The notes: generated from the sequence alone by a model not told the origin. DNA of 21,162 nt from Thermoflexales bacterium (GCA_016931085.1 JAFGFO010000226.1:1-21162); one strand, 5' to 3'. Shown: positions 1 through 7,927, counted from the stretch's first letter. A program made the numbers and translations.

Positions 1-189
1 AAAGGCCAGCGAACCCGGCCCGCAGCCCAGGTCAAGCACGTGCAGGGGGGCTTCACGCGGCAAGTCGATCAACTGGAGCATCAGGTCGAAACGCCGCAGC
101 CGCTGGGGCACGTAGCAATTCTGCATCGTTTCCCAACGATCATACCACATGAGCCAATCCAGCTCTATCGTCACGTCAAGCGATTGCAT
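1..189 (-). CDS. SAM-dependent methyltransferase, N-terminal fragment
   Basis: This is the first 63 codons of a class I SAM-dependent methyltransferase; the rest lies beyond the left edge. The visible part ends in motif I, VLDLGCGPGS (residues 51-60), the glycine-rich loop that binds S-adenosylmethionine. The N-terminus is rich in Trp and Arg, which suits a small-molecule methyltransferase, but the substrate cannot be told. The ATG at 189 follows a near-perfect Shine-Dalgarno (AGGAGG, about 5 bases upstream). The gene lies 48 bases downstream of lysJ on the same strand, so it may be read through from the lysine/arginine operon, though it has no known role there. Family assignment is firm and function is unknown. 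Confidence 0.8.
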   Translation of the reverse strand, partial: MQSLDVTIELDWLMWYDRWETMQNCYVPQRLRRFDLMLQLIDLPREAPLHVLDLGCGPGSLAF

Positions 190-203
190 AACGACCTCCT
201 GAG

Positions 204-239
204 ACACGGACGCTCCGCGTGCACGGATTGCACGGAATC
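204..239. repeat. short phased CCGTG repeat in lysJ/methyltransferase spacer
   Basis: Read on the minus strand, the spacer carries TTCCGTG, ATCCGTG and GTCCGTG units about 10-20 bases apart. It begins directly at the lysJ stop codon. It resembles the phased repeats found in other spacers of this operon. Confidence 0.5.
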
Positions 240-1410
240 AAAGCGCCTGCAGCACCTCGGCGGTCTGCCGCACGACGATGTCAATGTCCTGTTCGCTGAT
301 GACCAGCGGCGGCAGGAAGCGGATGACGGTCGAGCCGGCCGAGAGTGCCAGGATGCCGCGCTCGGCCAGGGCGGCCAGGTACTTGGCGGATGGTCCCTTG
401 AGCTCCACGGCGACCATCAGCCCCAGGCCACGCACCTCGCGCACCAGGGGCGAGTCGATGGCTTTCAGGCCAGCCATGAGCTGGGCACCGCGCTCGGCCG
501 CCCGCTGAGGCAGGCGCTCGGATTCGATAGTGTCGATGGCGGCCAGCGCCGCCGCGCAGCAGAGCGGGTTACCGCCAAAGGTGGTGGCGTGCTGCTTGCT
601 GCCCAGCCCACCGACTCGCGGGCCGATGAGCACGGCGCCCATCGGCAGCCCGCCGGCGATGCCCTTGGCCACGCACAGCAGATCCGGCTGCAAGTCGTGG
701 TGAAGACACGCGAACATCTTGCCCGTGCGGCCAAAGCCGGTCTGCACCTCGTCGGCGATGAACAGCGCGCCGCGCTGACGGCACAGCGCCTGCACGCCGC
801 GCAGGTAATCGCCGTCGCCGGGATAGACGCCGCCCTCGCCCTGCACTACCTCCAGGATGACGGCGGCGGTCTGGTCATCGATGGCCCCTTCCATTCGCTC
901 CAGCCGGTTGTAGGGCACAAACTCAAAGCCAGGCACCAGCGGCTCGAACGGCTCGCGATATTCCTTGCGCCAGGTGGCCGACAGCGCGCCAAAGGTGCGC
1001 CCGTGGAAACCACGCATGGCGGCGATGATCTTGGTCCGGCCGGTGCTGAGGCGAGCGAATTTGAAGGCAGCCTCGACCGTTTCCGCGCCCGAATTGCACA
1101 AAAAGACGCGCTCCAGGCCGGGCGGGACGATCTCGACCAGCCTGTGCATCAGCCGGGCGCGCTGCTCGTTGTAAATCGTTTCGTAGCAGGTCGTCAGGCG
1201 CTGCACCTGCTCAGTCACGGCCCGGATCACGGCCGGGTTGGCGTGCCCGATGTTGGCTACCCCGTGCCCGGCCATGCAGTCGATATACTTTTTGCCCGCC
1301 ACGTCCCACACGTAAGCACCCTCGCCGCGTTCGAGGGCGATGGCGATTTTGTTGTACAGGCCGCTCTCGTGGCGATCCTCCAGGGCGATGATTTCGTTCA
1401 AGCTAAGCAT
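238..1410 (-). CDS. lysJ: LysJ/ArgD-type aminotransferase (LysW-aminoadipate/glutamate semialdehyde)
   Basis: PLP-dependent class III aminotransferase of the acetylornithine aminotransferase family, 390 aa. In the LysW pathway it transfers an amino group from glutamate to the LysW-bound semialdehyde, giving LysW-lysine or LysW-ornithine. Visible landmarks are CNSGAE (105-110), the PLP-contacting IADEVQTGFGRTG (218-230), and the Schiff-base lysine K249 in VAKGIAGGLPMGA. The ATG at 1410 has GGAGG just upstream and begins the normal family N-terminus. An in-frame ATG at 1440 has no ribosome site and falls in a palindrome, so I rejected it. It is the last pathway gene of the operon. Sequence alone cannot separate LysJ from ArgD; the call rests on LysW in the same operon. 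A dual role in lysine and arginine synthesis is inferred. Confidence 0.9.
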   Translation of the reverse strand: MLSLNEIIALEDRHESGLYNKIAIALERGEGAYVWDVAGKKYIDCMAGHGVANIGHANPAVIRAVTEQVQRLTTCYETIYNEQRARLMHRLVEIVPPGLERVFLCNSGAETVEAAFKFARLSTGRTKIIAAMRGFHGRTFGALSATWRKEYREPFEPLVPGFEFVPYNRLERMEGAIDDQTAAVILEVVQGEGGVYPGDGDYLRGVQALCRQRGALFIADEVQTGFGRTGKMFACLHHDLQPDLLCVAKGIAGGLPMGAVLIGPRVGGLGSKQHATTFGGNPLCCAAALAAIDTIESERLPQRAAERGAQLMAGLKAIDSPLVREVRGLGLMVAVELKGPSAKYLAALAERGILALSAGSTVIRFLPPLVISEQDIDIVVRQTAEVLQAL

Positions 1411-1425
1411 GTGTCCTCCATCCGG

Positions 1426-1453
1426 GTAAGGGCGACGCATGCGTCGCCCCTAC
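1426..1453. repeat. palindromic repeat, intercistronic
   Basis: A perfect 20-base palindrome, GGGCGACGCATGCGTCGCCC (1430-1449), extends with one mismatch to 28 bases (1426-1453). It lies between the second homocitrate synthase gene and lysJ, 16 bases before the lysJ start. As RNA it would form a strong hairpin next to the lysJ ribosome site. With no T tract it does not look like a terminator. I recall elements of this kind being dispersed in Chloroflexota genomes, but a genome search was not possible. Confidence 0.75.
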
Positions 1454-1459
1454 AGAATA

Positions 1460-2650
1460 TCACCACGGGCTATCGCCCCATTTGGTGGTCTCACCGGTAA
1501 GTTCCTGGTACAGCAGGATGATCTCCTTGTCGAACAAGGAGCGTTTGAGCTCGACGGCTGTGGCCCGCACCCGCTCCAGGAGCTTGGTTGCCATCTCCGC
1601 GTCCAGCGGCATGCCAAACTCGCCCTCGAACTTGTGGATGAGGGCCTTGGAACCAGAATGTTTGCCGATGATCATCTGGCGTTCCAGTCCGACCGCCTCG
1701 GGCCGGAAGGCCTCGTAATTTTCGGGATTCTTGAGGATACCGTCGGCGTGGATGCCCGACTCGTGGGCGAACACGTTCGTGCCGATGATGGCTTTCCAGA
1801 TAGGGATAGCCCGTTGGCTGGCGCCGGCCACATACTCGGCCACCTCGCGAAAGCGGGTGGTATCGATCGGGAGGTCCACGCCGTGCAGATATTTCAGAGC
1901 CATGACCACCTCTTCGAGCGGCGAGTTGCCGGCCCGTTCCCCCAGTCCACCGATCGAGGCCGCCACCGCGCCGGCCCCGGCTCGAATCCCAGCCAACACG
2001 TTAGCCGTGGCCATTCCGAAATCGTTATGGGCGTGCATCTCGATAGGCAGGGCGATTTCCCGCCGGATGGCCTTGATGCGCTTGTACACAGTGAAGGGGT
2101 CGTGGAAGCCGACCGAATCGCAGTAACGCACCAGGCTCGCGCCAAGCGTTTCAGCCTGGCGGTAAAACTCGATCAAAAAGTCCAGCTCGGTGCGTACGGC
2201 GTCTTCCGCGCTCACGCAAAAGCTCAAACCGTGGCACTTGGCTTCGCCGGCAGCGACTTGGAGCTGCTCCAGCACCCACTGCTGCGAGCGATGGAATTTG
2301 CGCTCGATGTGAATGTCTGAGGTAGAGATCGAAATGACCACACCGTGGACGTTACATTCGGCGGCGGCCCGGATGTCTTCCTGCCGGGCACGGGCAAAGG
2401 CATACACCTGCATAGGGCCAATCAGCTGACCGGCTTGCCTCACCTGGATGCCGCCCTCTGCCACCGCCTTGACACATTCCTGCTCCTCGCGTCCCAGGGC
2501 CGGAAAGCCGGCCTCGATAGCCTGCACGCCGATCTCGGCCAGCAGGGAGGCGATTTGCTCTTTTTCGCGGCGGGTAAAGATCACGCCGACGGCCTGTTCT
2601 CCATCACGAAGAGTGATATCTGTAAATCGGATCTGGGTGTCTGTGCTCAC
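1460..2650 (-). CDS. Homocitrate synthase, NifV-type (intact active site)
   Basis: DRE-TIM metallolyase of 396 aa that would condense 2-oxoglutarate with acetyl-CoA to homocitrate, the entry to the aminoadipate route to lysine. Family landmarks are present: LRDGEQ (14-19) at the start of the TIM barrel, the metal-binding HAHND (206-210), GGLGERAGN (234-242), the C-terminal subdomain motif HESGIH (296-301) and GKHSG (329-333). Similarity is to NifV rather than Thermus homocitrate synthase, judged from remembered sequences. The start is GTG at 2650, preceded by AAGGAG inside the end of the upstream gene, and only 3 bases separate the two genes. The pair therefore looks translationally coupled. 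No nif genes are visible, so a role in lysine synthesis is favoured. 2-Isopropylmalate or citramalate synthase activity is the main alternative. Confidence 0.85.
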   Translation of the reverse strand: MSTDTQIRFTDITLRDGEQAVGVIFTRREKEQIASLLAEIGVQAIEAGFPALGREEQECVKAVAEGGIQVRQAGQLIGPMQVYAFARARQEDIRAAAECNVHGVVISISTSDIHIERKFHRSQQWVLEQLQVAAGEAKCHGLSFCVSAEDAVRTELDFLIEFYRQAETLGASLVRYCDSVGFHDPFTVYKRIKAIRREIALPIEMHAHNDFGMATANVLAGIRAGAGAVAASIGGLGERAGNSPLEEVVMALKYLHGVDLPIDTTRFREVAEYVAGASQRAIPIWKAIIGTNVFAHESGIHADGILKNPENYEAFRPEAVGLERQMIIGKHSGSKALIHKFEGEFGMPLDAEMATKLLERVRATAVELKRSLFDKEIILLYQELTGETTKWGDSPW

Positions 2651-2653
2651 TGG

Positions 2654-3844
2654 CTATCTCCTTTCTCGCAATGCTTCATATTCCTCGACCACCTCGTTGT
2701 CGAACAGCGAGCGCTTGAGGGCGATCGAGCGGCTGCGCAGGACAGGCGCCATCTTGGACACCTCTTCTTCGGTGGGATGGTAACCGTATTCACGTAATTT
2801 CTGGCGGATGACGCTGGGGCCAGAGTACTTGCCCACATTGAAGCGGCGCATCAAGCCAACTTCGCCGGGCATAAACACTTCATAAGAGGCCGGGTCGTGG
2901 ACAACGCCACTGGCTCGCCCCTCCGCCTCGTAGACGAACAAACTGCTGCCCACCACGCTTTTCCAGGCCGGCAGGCTGCGCCCCGAGGCCAGGGCCACGT
3001 ACTCGGACAGCTCGCGAAAGAGCGAGGTGCGCATCCCTGTTTTAATCTCCTCGCAATATTGGAGAGCCATCACCAGCTCTTCCAGCGAGGCGTTCCCGGC
3101 ACGCTCCCCCAGGCCATTCACGGTGGTGTTGACGTAGGTAGCGCCGGCCTTGAGGCCCGCGATGGCGTTCGCCGTGGCCATCCCAAAATCGTTGTGAGTG
3201 TGCATCTCGACCGGCAGTCCTGCCTCGTCGATCAGAGCCTTGACGCGCTTGTAGGTCTCGAAGGGGTCCAGGATCCCCACTGTATCGCAGTAGCGCACGC
3301 GGTCGGCGCCGGCCGCCTTGGCCGTCAGTGCGAATCGAACCAGAAAGTCCGGGTCGGCTCGCGAGGCATCTTCGGCGTTGACGGAAACGTACAAGCCGTG
3401 GCTCTTGGCAAATTCGGTCGACTCTTTGACCGAATCCAGCACCCACTGCCTGTCTTTCATCAGCTTGTGCTCGATGTGAATGTCCGAAGCCGAGATAGAC
3501 AACGCAACCGCCTGGACGCCGCAGTCGAGCGAGTGCTTGACGTCGCTCACCACGGCCCGATTCCAACCCAGGATGCTGGTTGAAAGCTCCAGGTCTACGA
3601 TCTGCTTGATGGACTCTTTCTCGTCGCCGCCCATGGCCGGGACGCCCACCTCTATTTGCTGAACGCCCAGCCGGGCTAGCATACGGGCGATACTGACCTT
3701 TTCCTCGTTGGCAAAAACCACTCCGGCCGTTTGCTCTCCATCCCTGAGGGTTGTGTCATCGATGTAAACCGGTCCCTTGACCTTGGCCGAGAGCAGCTCC
3801 TCAGGCAGGTCATCCGACAAGTCAAATGTTCTAAATCTCTGCAT
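2654..3844 (-). CDS. Homocitrate synthase paralogue with altered subdomain motif
   Basis: Second NifV-like DRE-TIM metallolyase, also 396 aa, directly upstream of the intact paralogue. The TIM-barrel residues are kept: LRDGEQ (33-38), HTHND (215-219) and NGLGERAGN (243-251). Two C-terminal motifs have diverged: the family HE(S/A)GIH becomes YEAEGR (305-310), losing both histidines, and GKHSG becomes GKYSG (338-342). The N-terminus is about 20 residues longer than in its neighbour. The frame is intact and the ATG at 3844 has AAGGAG upstream, so it is not a pseudogene. It may be a partner subunit of the intact enzyme, a regulatory subunit, or an enzyme with different acyl-CoA chemistry; these cannot be separated here. 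Confidence 0.8.
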   Translation of the reverse strand: MQRFRTFDLSDDLPEELLSAKVKGPVYIDDTTLRDGEQTAGVVFANEEKVSIARMLARLGVQQIEVGVPAMGGDEKESIKQIVDLELSTSILGWNRAVVSDVKHSLDCGVQAVALSISASDIHIEHKLMKDRQWVLDSVKESTEFAKSHGLYVSVNAEDASRADPDFLVRFALTAKAAGADRVRYCDTVGILDPFETYKRVKALIDEAGLPVEMHTHNDFGMATANAIAGLKAGATYVNTTVNGLGERAGNASLEELVMALQYCEEIKTGMRTSLFRELSEYVALASGRSLPAWKSVVGSSLFVYEAEGRASGVVHDPASYEVFMPGEVGLMRRFNVGKYSGPSVIRQKLREYGYHPTEEEVSKMAPVLRSRSIALKRSLFDNEVVEEYEALRERR

Positions 3845-3857
3845 ATGATATCTCCTT

Positions 3858-3890
3858 AGATCCTAAAGGTTTCCAAAGCCTTTAGGGTCT
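3858..3890 (-). promoter_or_regulatory. intercistronic hairpin before homocitrate synthase start
   Basis: An inverted repeat has arms 3858-3869 (AGATCCTAAAGG) and 3879-3890 (CCTTTAGGGTCT), 12 bp with one non-Watson-Crick position and a 9-base loop. It overlaps the lysZ stop codon. On the transcribed strand it ends just before the AAGGAGA ribosome site of the first homocitrate synthase gene. It has no T tract. It could stabilise or process the message or tune translation. Confidence 0.5.
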
Positions 3891-4695
3891 AGCCAATAAT
3901 CGTTCCTGCCCCCTCCAGCGCTTGCTGGAGCGGCTTTTCAACCCGGCCATCGGCGATGATGACCTGGCCGACGCCATCCCGGAGGGCCTCGGCCGCCCCC
4001 AGAATCTTGCGCTTCATCCGCCCTTTGGCGTAGCGTTCCAGGTATTCCTCGGCCCGCTCGGCCGGGACACGGCGAATCAGCGAGGACGGGTCAGACACAT
4101 CCTTCAGCAGACCAGGCACATTGCTCAAGATGATGACCTTCTCAGCCTTGAGCGCGCTGCCGATGGCAGCCGCAACCCGGTCGCCGTCCACGTTCAAGCC
4201 GTCGCCTTCGTAACTGATGGCAAGGGGAGCCACCACCGGCACATAGCCGGCGTCTAGCAGCAGCCTCAGCAGGGAGACATTGACCTTTTCGATCACGCCG
4301 CTGTACTCGCCGCGCAAGATTTTGCGCTTGCCAGCCTCGATCACGCGCAGGGTATCCTTGCGCTGCCCTTCCAGCAGCCGCCCGTCCAGGCCAGACAAGC
4401 CCACCGCGTTGACGCCCAAGTGCTGCAGCCGCTCCACCAGCAGCTTGTTGATGCGCCCGCCCACGACCATGGCAAAGATTTCCAGCGTCTGGCGGTCGGT
4501 GTAACGGCTGGAGTGGCCGGACTCGGACGTGACAAAGCGGGGCGGATGCCCCAACTGCTCGGAAATCACGTTAGTCTCGTGCGAGCCACCGTGCACGAGC
4601 ACCAATTGTTCACCTCGCTTGACCAGCTCGGCCACGTCGGCGCATACGGCTTCTGCATCTAGCCCTTCAGCTCCGCCTGCTTTGACAACAATCAT
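3889..4695 (-). CDS. lysZ: LysZ/ArgB-type kinase ([LysW]-aminoadipate/glutamate kinase)
   Basis: Amino-acid kinase family protein of 268 aa, homologous to N-acetylglutamate kinase. In the LysW pathway it phosphorylates the side-chain carboxyl of LysW-linked aminoadipate or glutamate with ATP. Visible features are the N-terminal VVKAGGAE (3-10) with the conserved lysine K5, HGGSHETN (35-42), and the C-terminal nucleotide region with NVDGDRVAAAIG and ILSNVPGLLKD. The ATG at 4695 has AGGAGG at ideal spacing; an in-frame start at 4731 lies in repeat sequence and was rejected. It is separated from lysY by a 165-base spacer that holds a repeat element. Whether it accepts both substrates is inferred from the operon. 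Confidence 0.9.
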   Translation of the reverse strand: MIVVKAGGAEGLDAEAVCADVAELVKRGEQLVLVHGGSHETNVISEQLGHPPRFVTSESGHSSRYTDRQTLEIFAMVVGGRINKLLVERLQHLGVNAVGLSGLDGRLLEGQRKDTLRVIEAGKRKILRGEYSGVIEKVNVSLLRLLLDAGYVPVVAPLAISYEGDGLNVDGDRVAAAIGSALKAEKVIILSNVPGLLKDVSDPSSLIRRVPAERAEEYLERYAKGRMKRKILGAAEALRDGVGQVIIADGRVEKPLQQALEGAGTIIG

Positions 4696-4718
4696 AAGCC
4701 TCCTGTGACCACTTGGGC

Positions 4719-4822
4719 TACACAGAGACACACAGAGGGAACACAGAGATACACAGAGAAAATATAAGCTTTCCTCAAATTCTCCGTGCTTCTCTGTGAA
4801 TTCTCCGTGAAACTCTGTGTAA
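4719..4822. repeat. phased CACAGAG inverted repeat element
   Basis: The left half (4719-4762) holds five CACAGAG units about 11 bases apart. The right half (about 4779-4822) holds the complementary CTCTGTG and CTCCGTG units, so the whole is an imperfect inverted repeat around an AT-rich centre. It fills most of the lysY-lysZ spacer. A related element sits at 9391-9478. No coding sequence is seen in it. Confidence 0.75.
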
Positions 4823-4860
4823 CCAAAAATATGTCCCCTAGTAATTACATGAGTAGAACG

Positions 4861-5898
4861 TCAAATTGGGTGCAAGCCCGGGAACTCGAGCCCCGTCTTT
4901 TCCGGCCAGCCGTACATCACGTTCACGGACTGGACGGCGCTGCCGGCGGCGCCTTTCATGAGATTATCGATCGCCGCGATGACGACCAGGCGGCGATTTT
5001 CCGGGTCGGCCTCGAAGCCGATGTCGCAATGATTCGAGGCCGTCAGCAGCTTGGCTTCCGGGTAGCGGTGAATGCCGCGCTTGTTTCGCACCAGGCGCAC
5101 GAAAGGTTCGTCCTTGTAATCCTCGCGATAAAACTCCCAGACCTGCTTTTCGGGTATATCCTGGTCGAGCAAGCAGTGACAGGTAGCCAGCGCGCCGCGC
5201 ACCATATCGACCGACGTGACCGAAAAGTACAGCTTGGGCTGCTTGGGATCAAGCTCGAGTTCCTGGATGATCTCGGCGATGTGGCGGTGGCCAGCCGGGC
5301 TGTAAGAGCGCACCACGCCGGCACGCTCCGGGTGATGAGAAGAAGGGGTGGGCGAGTTGCCGCCTTCGGACGAGCCGACCTTGACCTCAACCACCGTTTC
5401 GCGCACCAGGCCACGGCGGTAAAGCGGCCACAAGGCCATGATCGTCACCGACGCGTTGCACCCTACGCCGCTGATGTACTTGGCGCCGGCCATCTCCTGC
5501 CGGTGTAGTTCGGGCAGGCCGTACACAAAGCGCGCCAGCCAGTCTGGATGGGAGTGAGGGTGTTCGTACCACTTGACGTAATCGGCCGGGTTGCGCAGGC
5601 GAAAATCGCCCGACAAGTCCACGATCTTGCCCGCTTTGGCGGCCAGGTCCTCGATGCGTTCCATGGCGTGGCCGTGCGGCAAACCCAGGAACAGCAGCTC
5701 GGTCTCGGCCAGCTCCGCCAGGCGTTTGAAGCGCAGCTCAGTATGGCCACGCAGGTTGGGGTGAACAAAGTGGGCGTACTGGGCCGCGTACGTTTCGGAC
5801 GTGATCTGCGTCACCTCAACCTGGGGGTGAGCCAGCAACAGCCGGAGCAATTCTCCCCCGGTGTAGCCCGACGCCCCTACAATAGCAGCTTGAATCAT
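4861..5898 (-). CDS. lysY: LysY/ArgC-type reductase ([LysW]-aminoadipyl/glutamyl phosphate reductase)
   Basis: NAD(P)H-dependent acyl-phosphate reductase of the ArgC family, 345 aa. It reduces the LysZ product to the semialdehyde, which LysJ then aminates. The N-terminal Rossmann motif is VGASGYTGGELLRLL (7-21). The catalytic cysteine is C147 in SGVGCNAS. A further conserved stretch, VGSSEGGNSPTPSSHHPER, follows at about residue 178. The ATG at 5898 has AGGAGG upstream and overlaps the end of lysX copy 2 by four bases (ATGA), so the two are translationally coupled. The LysY rather than ArgC call depends on the adjacent lysX and lysW genes. Confidence 0.9.
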   Translation of the reverse strand: MIQAAIVGASGYTGGELLRLLLAHPQVEVTQITSETYAAQYAHFVHPNLRGHTELRFKRLAELAETELLFLGLPHGHAMERIEDLAAKAGKIVDLSGDFRLRNPADYVKWYEHPHSHPDWLARFVYGLPELHRQEMAGAKYISGVGCNASVTIMALWPLYRRGLVRETVVEVKVGSSEGGNSPTPSSHHPERAGVVRSYSPAGHRHIAEIIQELELDPKQPKLYFSVTSVDMVRGALATCHCLLDQDIPEKQVWEFYREDYKDEPFVRLVRNKRGIHRYPEAKLLTASNHCDIGFEADPENRRLVVIAAIDNLMKGAAGSAVQSVNVMYGWPEKTGLEFPGLHPI

Positions 5899-6746
5899 CT
5901 TGCCTCCTGTGCAACTCGAATCAAATAGTCGACTATTTTTCCAGCGATGTCGACGTTGGCCACCTGCATAGCACCGTGAAATTCCGGCGTGTGGTTGACC
6001 TCGTTAACTAACAAGTTCCCCTGGCGCGTTTCCAGCAGGTCGACGGCGACGATGTCGCCGCCCACAGCCGCCGCAGCCGAGCGCGAGAGGCTGTCAATCT
6101 CATCTGTGAGCGGCAGATTTGAGACAGTGCTTCCACGCGCCGTATTGGTAATCCAATGCGACGAGCTGCGATAGATCGCGTACACCGTCTCATCTCCGAC
6201 AACGAGCGTGCGAATATCTCGGCCAGGCTTGTCGATGTATTCTTGAAGGTAGAAGGGTTGGTCGTGATCCTTCTCTAGTGCTTGCTTGTACTCGACCACC
6301 GCCTCGGCGGCCTGGCGATCGTTGATCTTGACAATCAACCTGCCCCACGAGCCGATGGGAGGTTTTAGCACGACCGGGTAGCCGAGCACTTCCATGGCCG
6401 CTAGGGACATTTCCTCGGACAAGGCGACCGCGGTATGCGGGGTAGGAATGCCCCGTTCCAGGAAAGCCTGGGTCGTCATGATCTTGTCGCCACACGTAGC
6501 GACCGCGCGGTGGGAGCTGACCGTTTTCACACCCTGCATCTCCAGCAGGCGGGTAGCGTACAGGGCGCGCGAGTAGCTCACACAGCGCACCAGGACAAGC
6601 TCACACTGGGGTGCTGTGCCGCCGTTCAGGTCAAAGACCAATTGGCGGTCATCGAGTCTCTCGAACTCTACTCCACGCTGGCGCAAGGCCTGGAAGATCA
6701 TCTTTTCTTCCACGCGCACCAGGGAGCACAGGACACCGATCCTCAT
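5895..6746 (-). CDS. lysX: LysX/ArgX-family ATP-grasp ligase, copy 2 (possibly glutamate-specific)
   Basis: ATP-grasp ligase of 283 aa that would join an amino acid by its amino group to the C-terminal glutamate of LysW. Family features are CGDKIMT (85-91), VVLKPPIGSWGR (125-136), KPGRDIRT (173-180), WITNTARG (198-205) and NEVNHTPEF (248-256). Beyond this it differs from copy 1: GSTVSNLPLT replaces the GG-x-A-x-NCP(L/I)T pattern, and HGAMQVANVDIAGK (257-270) replaces the LysX-like (K/R)NS...TGVDIPGK. This tail resembles archaeal ligases that I recall as ArgX-like, so it is the better candidate for glutamate. ATG 6746 with CGGAG upstream begins the normal N-terminus MRIGVL; an in-frame ATG at 6803 lies in repeat sequence. 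Specificity is inference. Confidence 0.88.
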   Translation of the reverse strand: MRIGVLCSLVRVEEKMIFQALRQRGVEFERLDDRQLVFDLNGGTAPQCELVLVRCVSYSRALYATRLLEMQGVKTVSSHRAVATCGDKIMTTQAFLERGIPTPHTAVALSEEMSLAAMEVLGYPVVLKPPIGSWGRLIVKINDRQAAEAVVEYKQALEKDHDQPFYLQEYIDKPGRDIRTLVVGDETVYAIYRSSSHWITNTARGSTVSNLPLTDEIDSLSRSAAAAVGGDIVAVDLLETRQGNLLVNEVNHTPEFHGAMQVANVDIAGKIVDYLIRVAQEAR

Positions 6747-6760
6747 GAAACTACTCCGAA

Positions 6761-6814
6761 AATAAATCACGAAAGACACGAACGCTTCGCGCACGAAAGG
6801 CACGCAAGCATTTT
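6761..6814. repeat. phased CACGAA repeat in lysX-lysX spacer
   Basis: CACGAAAG, CACGAACG and CACGAAAGG units lie about 10-20 bases apart on the plus strand. They match the style of the repeat at 7962-7995. The remaining 75 bases of the 143-base spacer (6815-6889) show no recognisable feature. Confidence 0.55.
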
Positions 6815-6889
6815 CATCATTGGTGAAGAGCGCCCGCTTCTAAGCAATCCACTTGGAAACGAGCTCAGCGGCGCTCATACGTTCAACTT

Positions 6890-7762
6890 TCAGCGGCTGG
6901 CCTTGTTGGCGGCTATCTGCAGGACGTAATCGACGATCTTGCCCGGGATATCCACACCGGTAGGCTCGATGCTGTTGCGAAATTCGGGCGTATGGTTGAC
7001 CTCGTTCACCAACAATTGGCCGTCGGGCGCTTCCAAGAGATCGACCGCCAGCGCCCCCCCGCCGACGGCCTTTGCGGCGGAGCGCGAGAGCTGGTCTATC
7101 TCGAGCGTAATGGGACAGTTTTGAGCCGATCCGCCGCGGGCGGTATTGGTGATCCAGTGCGGTGAATTGCGATAAATCGCACCCACCGTCTCATCCCCCA
7201 CCACGAAACTGCGAATGTCGCGGCCTGGCTTGTCGATGAATTCCTGGATGTAAAAGATCAAGTGTTGGTAGCCGCCCAGGGTTGTTTTGTGTTCCAGGAT
7301 GGCCTCGGCCGCATGGCGATCGTTGACCCTGGACAGCAAGCGCCCCCAAGAGCCAAAGGCGGGCTTGAGCACCACCGGGTAGCCGAGCGCCTCGATAAGC
7401 TCCAGCGCCGCCTCTGGCGTGAAAGCGATTTGGGTGCGAGGAGTGGGCAACCCGGCTTCACGCAGGGCGGCGCTGGTCAGAATTTTGTCGCCGCAAGTGG
7501 CTATCGCGTGGTGAGAAGGGACGGCGGGCACTCCCAGGCTGTCTAGCCAGCGCGTGAGGTAATAGGCCTGTGAGTGACTCAAACAGCGGACGAGCACGGC
7601 ATCGTAATGAGCCAGGTTGTCGACACCCAGACCGGTATTGTCCAAGCCGAACACAACCGAGCGGGCGTCAATCTGTTCGTAAGCCACTCCTCGCCGGTCA
7701 AAAGCATCAAAGAGCAGCTTCTCCTCAACCCTCACCCGGGAGTACATCACGCCGATTCTCAT
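6890..7762 (-). CDS. lysX: LysX ATP-grasp ligase, copy 1 (LysW-aminoadipate ligase)
   Basis: ATP-grasp ligase of 290 aa that activates the C-terminal glutamate of LysW and links it to the amino group of 2-aminoadipate, protecting it for later steps. Landmarks are CGDKILTS (90-97), [14 protein letters not shown] (130-143), [15 protein letters not shown] (170-184), WITNTARGG (203-211) and NEVNHTPEF (253-261). The tail [16 protein letters not shown] (261-276) and the stretch [13 protein letters not shown] closely follow the Thermus LysX as I remember it, so aminoadipate is the likely substrate. The ATG at 7762 is three bases past the lysW stop, so carrier and ligase are coupled. Confidence 0.92.
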   Translation of the reverse strand: MRIGVMYSRVRVEEKLLFDAFDRRGVAYEQIDARSVVFGLDNTGLGVDNLAHYDAVLVRCLSHSQAYYLTRWLDSLGVPAVPSHHAIATCGDKILTSAALREAGLPTPRTQIAFTPEAALELIEALGYPVVLKPAFGSWGRLLSRVNDRHAAEAILEHKTTLGGYQHLIFYIQEFIDKPGRDIRSFVVGDETVGAIYRNSPHWITNTARGGSAQNCPITLEIDQLSRSAAKAVGGGALAVDLLEAPDGQLLVNEVNHTPEFRNSIEPTGVDIPGKIVDYVLQIAANKASR

Positions 7763-7765
7763 GGC

Positions 7766-7927
7766 TCACTCTCCCCAGTCTTCCTCGACTTCGGGGGCCA
7801 AATCGAGTTTGATGGGGTCAACACCCACCACCTCTAATTCAACCCCACAGTCGGGGCAGACCACGATCTCTCCCACCTCGACATCGGGAGCCAAATCCAA
7901 CGTTGCAGCACATTCTGGACATTCCAT
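7766..7927 (-). CDS. lysW: LysW amino-group carrier protein
   Basis: A 53-residue acidic carrier protein that I translated directly because of its small size. Its C-terminal glutamate accepts aminoadipate (and, where ArgX is present, glutamate), and the protein's negative surface docks the pathway enzymes. A zinc-ribbon pair C3-x2-C6 and C24-x2-C27 is present, followed by [11 protein letters not shown] and the diagnostic end EDWGE (49-53). Length and motifs match the known LysW family closely. The ATG at 7927 has AAGGAG upstream. It lies between argH and lysX copy 1. It is the gene that identifies the whole operon as LysW-type rather than N-acetyl-type. Confidence 0.96.
   Translation of the reverse strand: MECPECAATLDLAPDVEVGEIVVCPDCGVELEVVGVDPIKLDLAPEVEEDWGE

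Noticed and set aside
40..1500. Long plus-strand ORF of 486 codons opposite lysJ
   Set aside because: It is antisense to a clearly conserved aminotransferase, has no recognisable domain, and is rich in His, Gln, Arg and Gly as expected of a shadow frame in GC-rich DNA.
2654..3844. Upstream homocitrate synthase paralogue as a pseudogene
   Set aside because: Full length, no frameshift or stop, good ribosome site and intact TIM-barrel motifs argue for a functional protein.
4719..4822. CRISPR array
   Set aside because: The units are 7-8 bases at about 11-base spacing, with no unique spacers of 30 bases or more and no cas genes.
6815..6889. 12-codon ORF (ATG GAG-like start near 6876) between the two lysX genes
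   Set aside because: Too short, no clear ribosome site and no features; may be chance.
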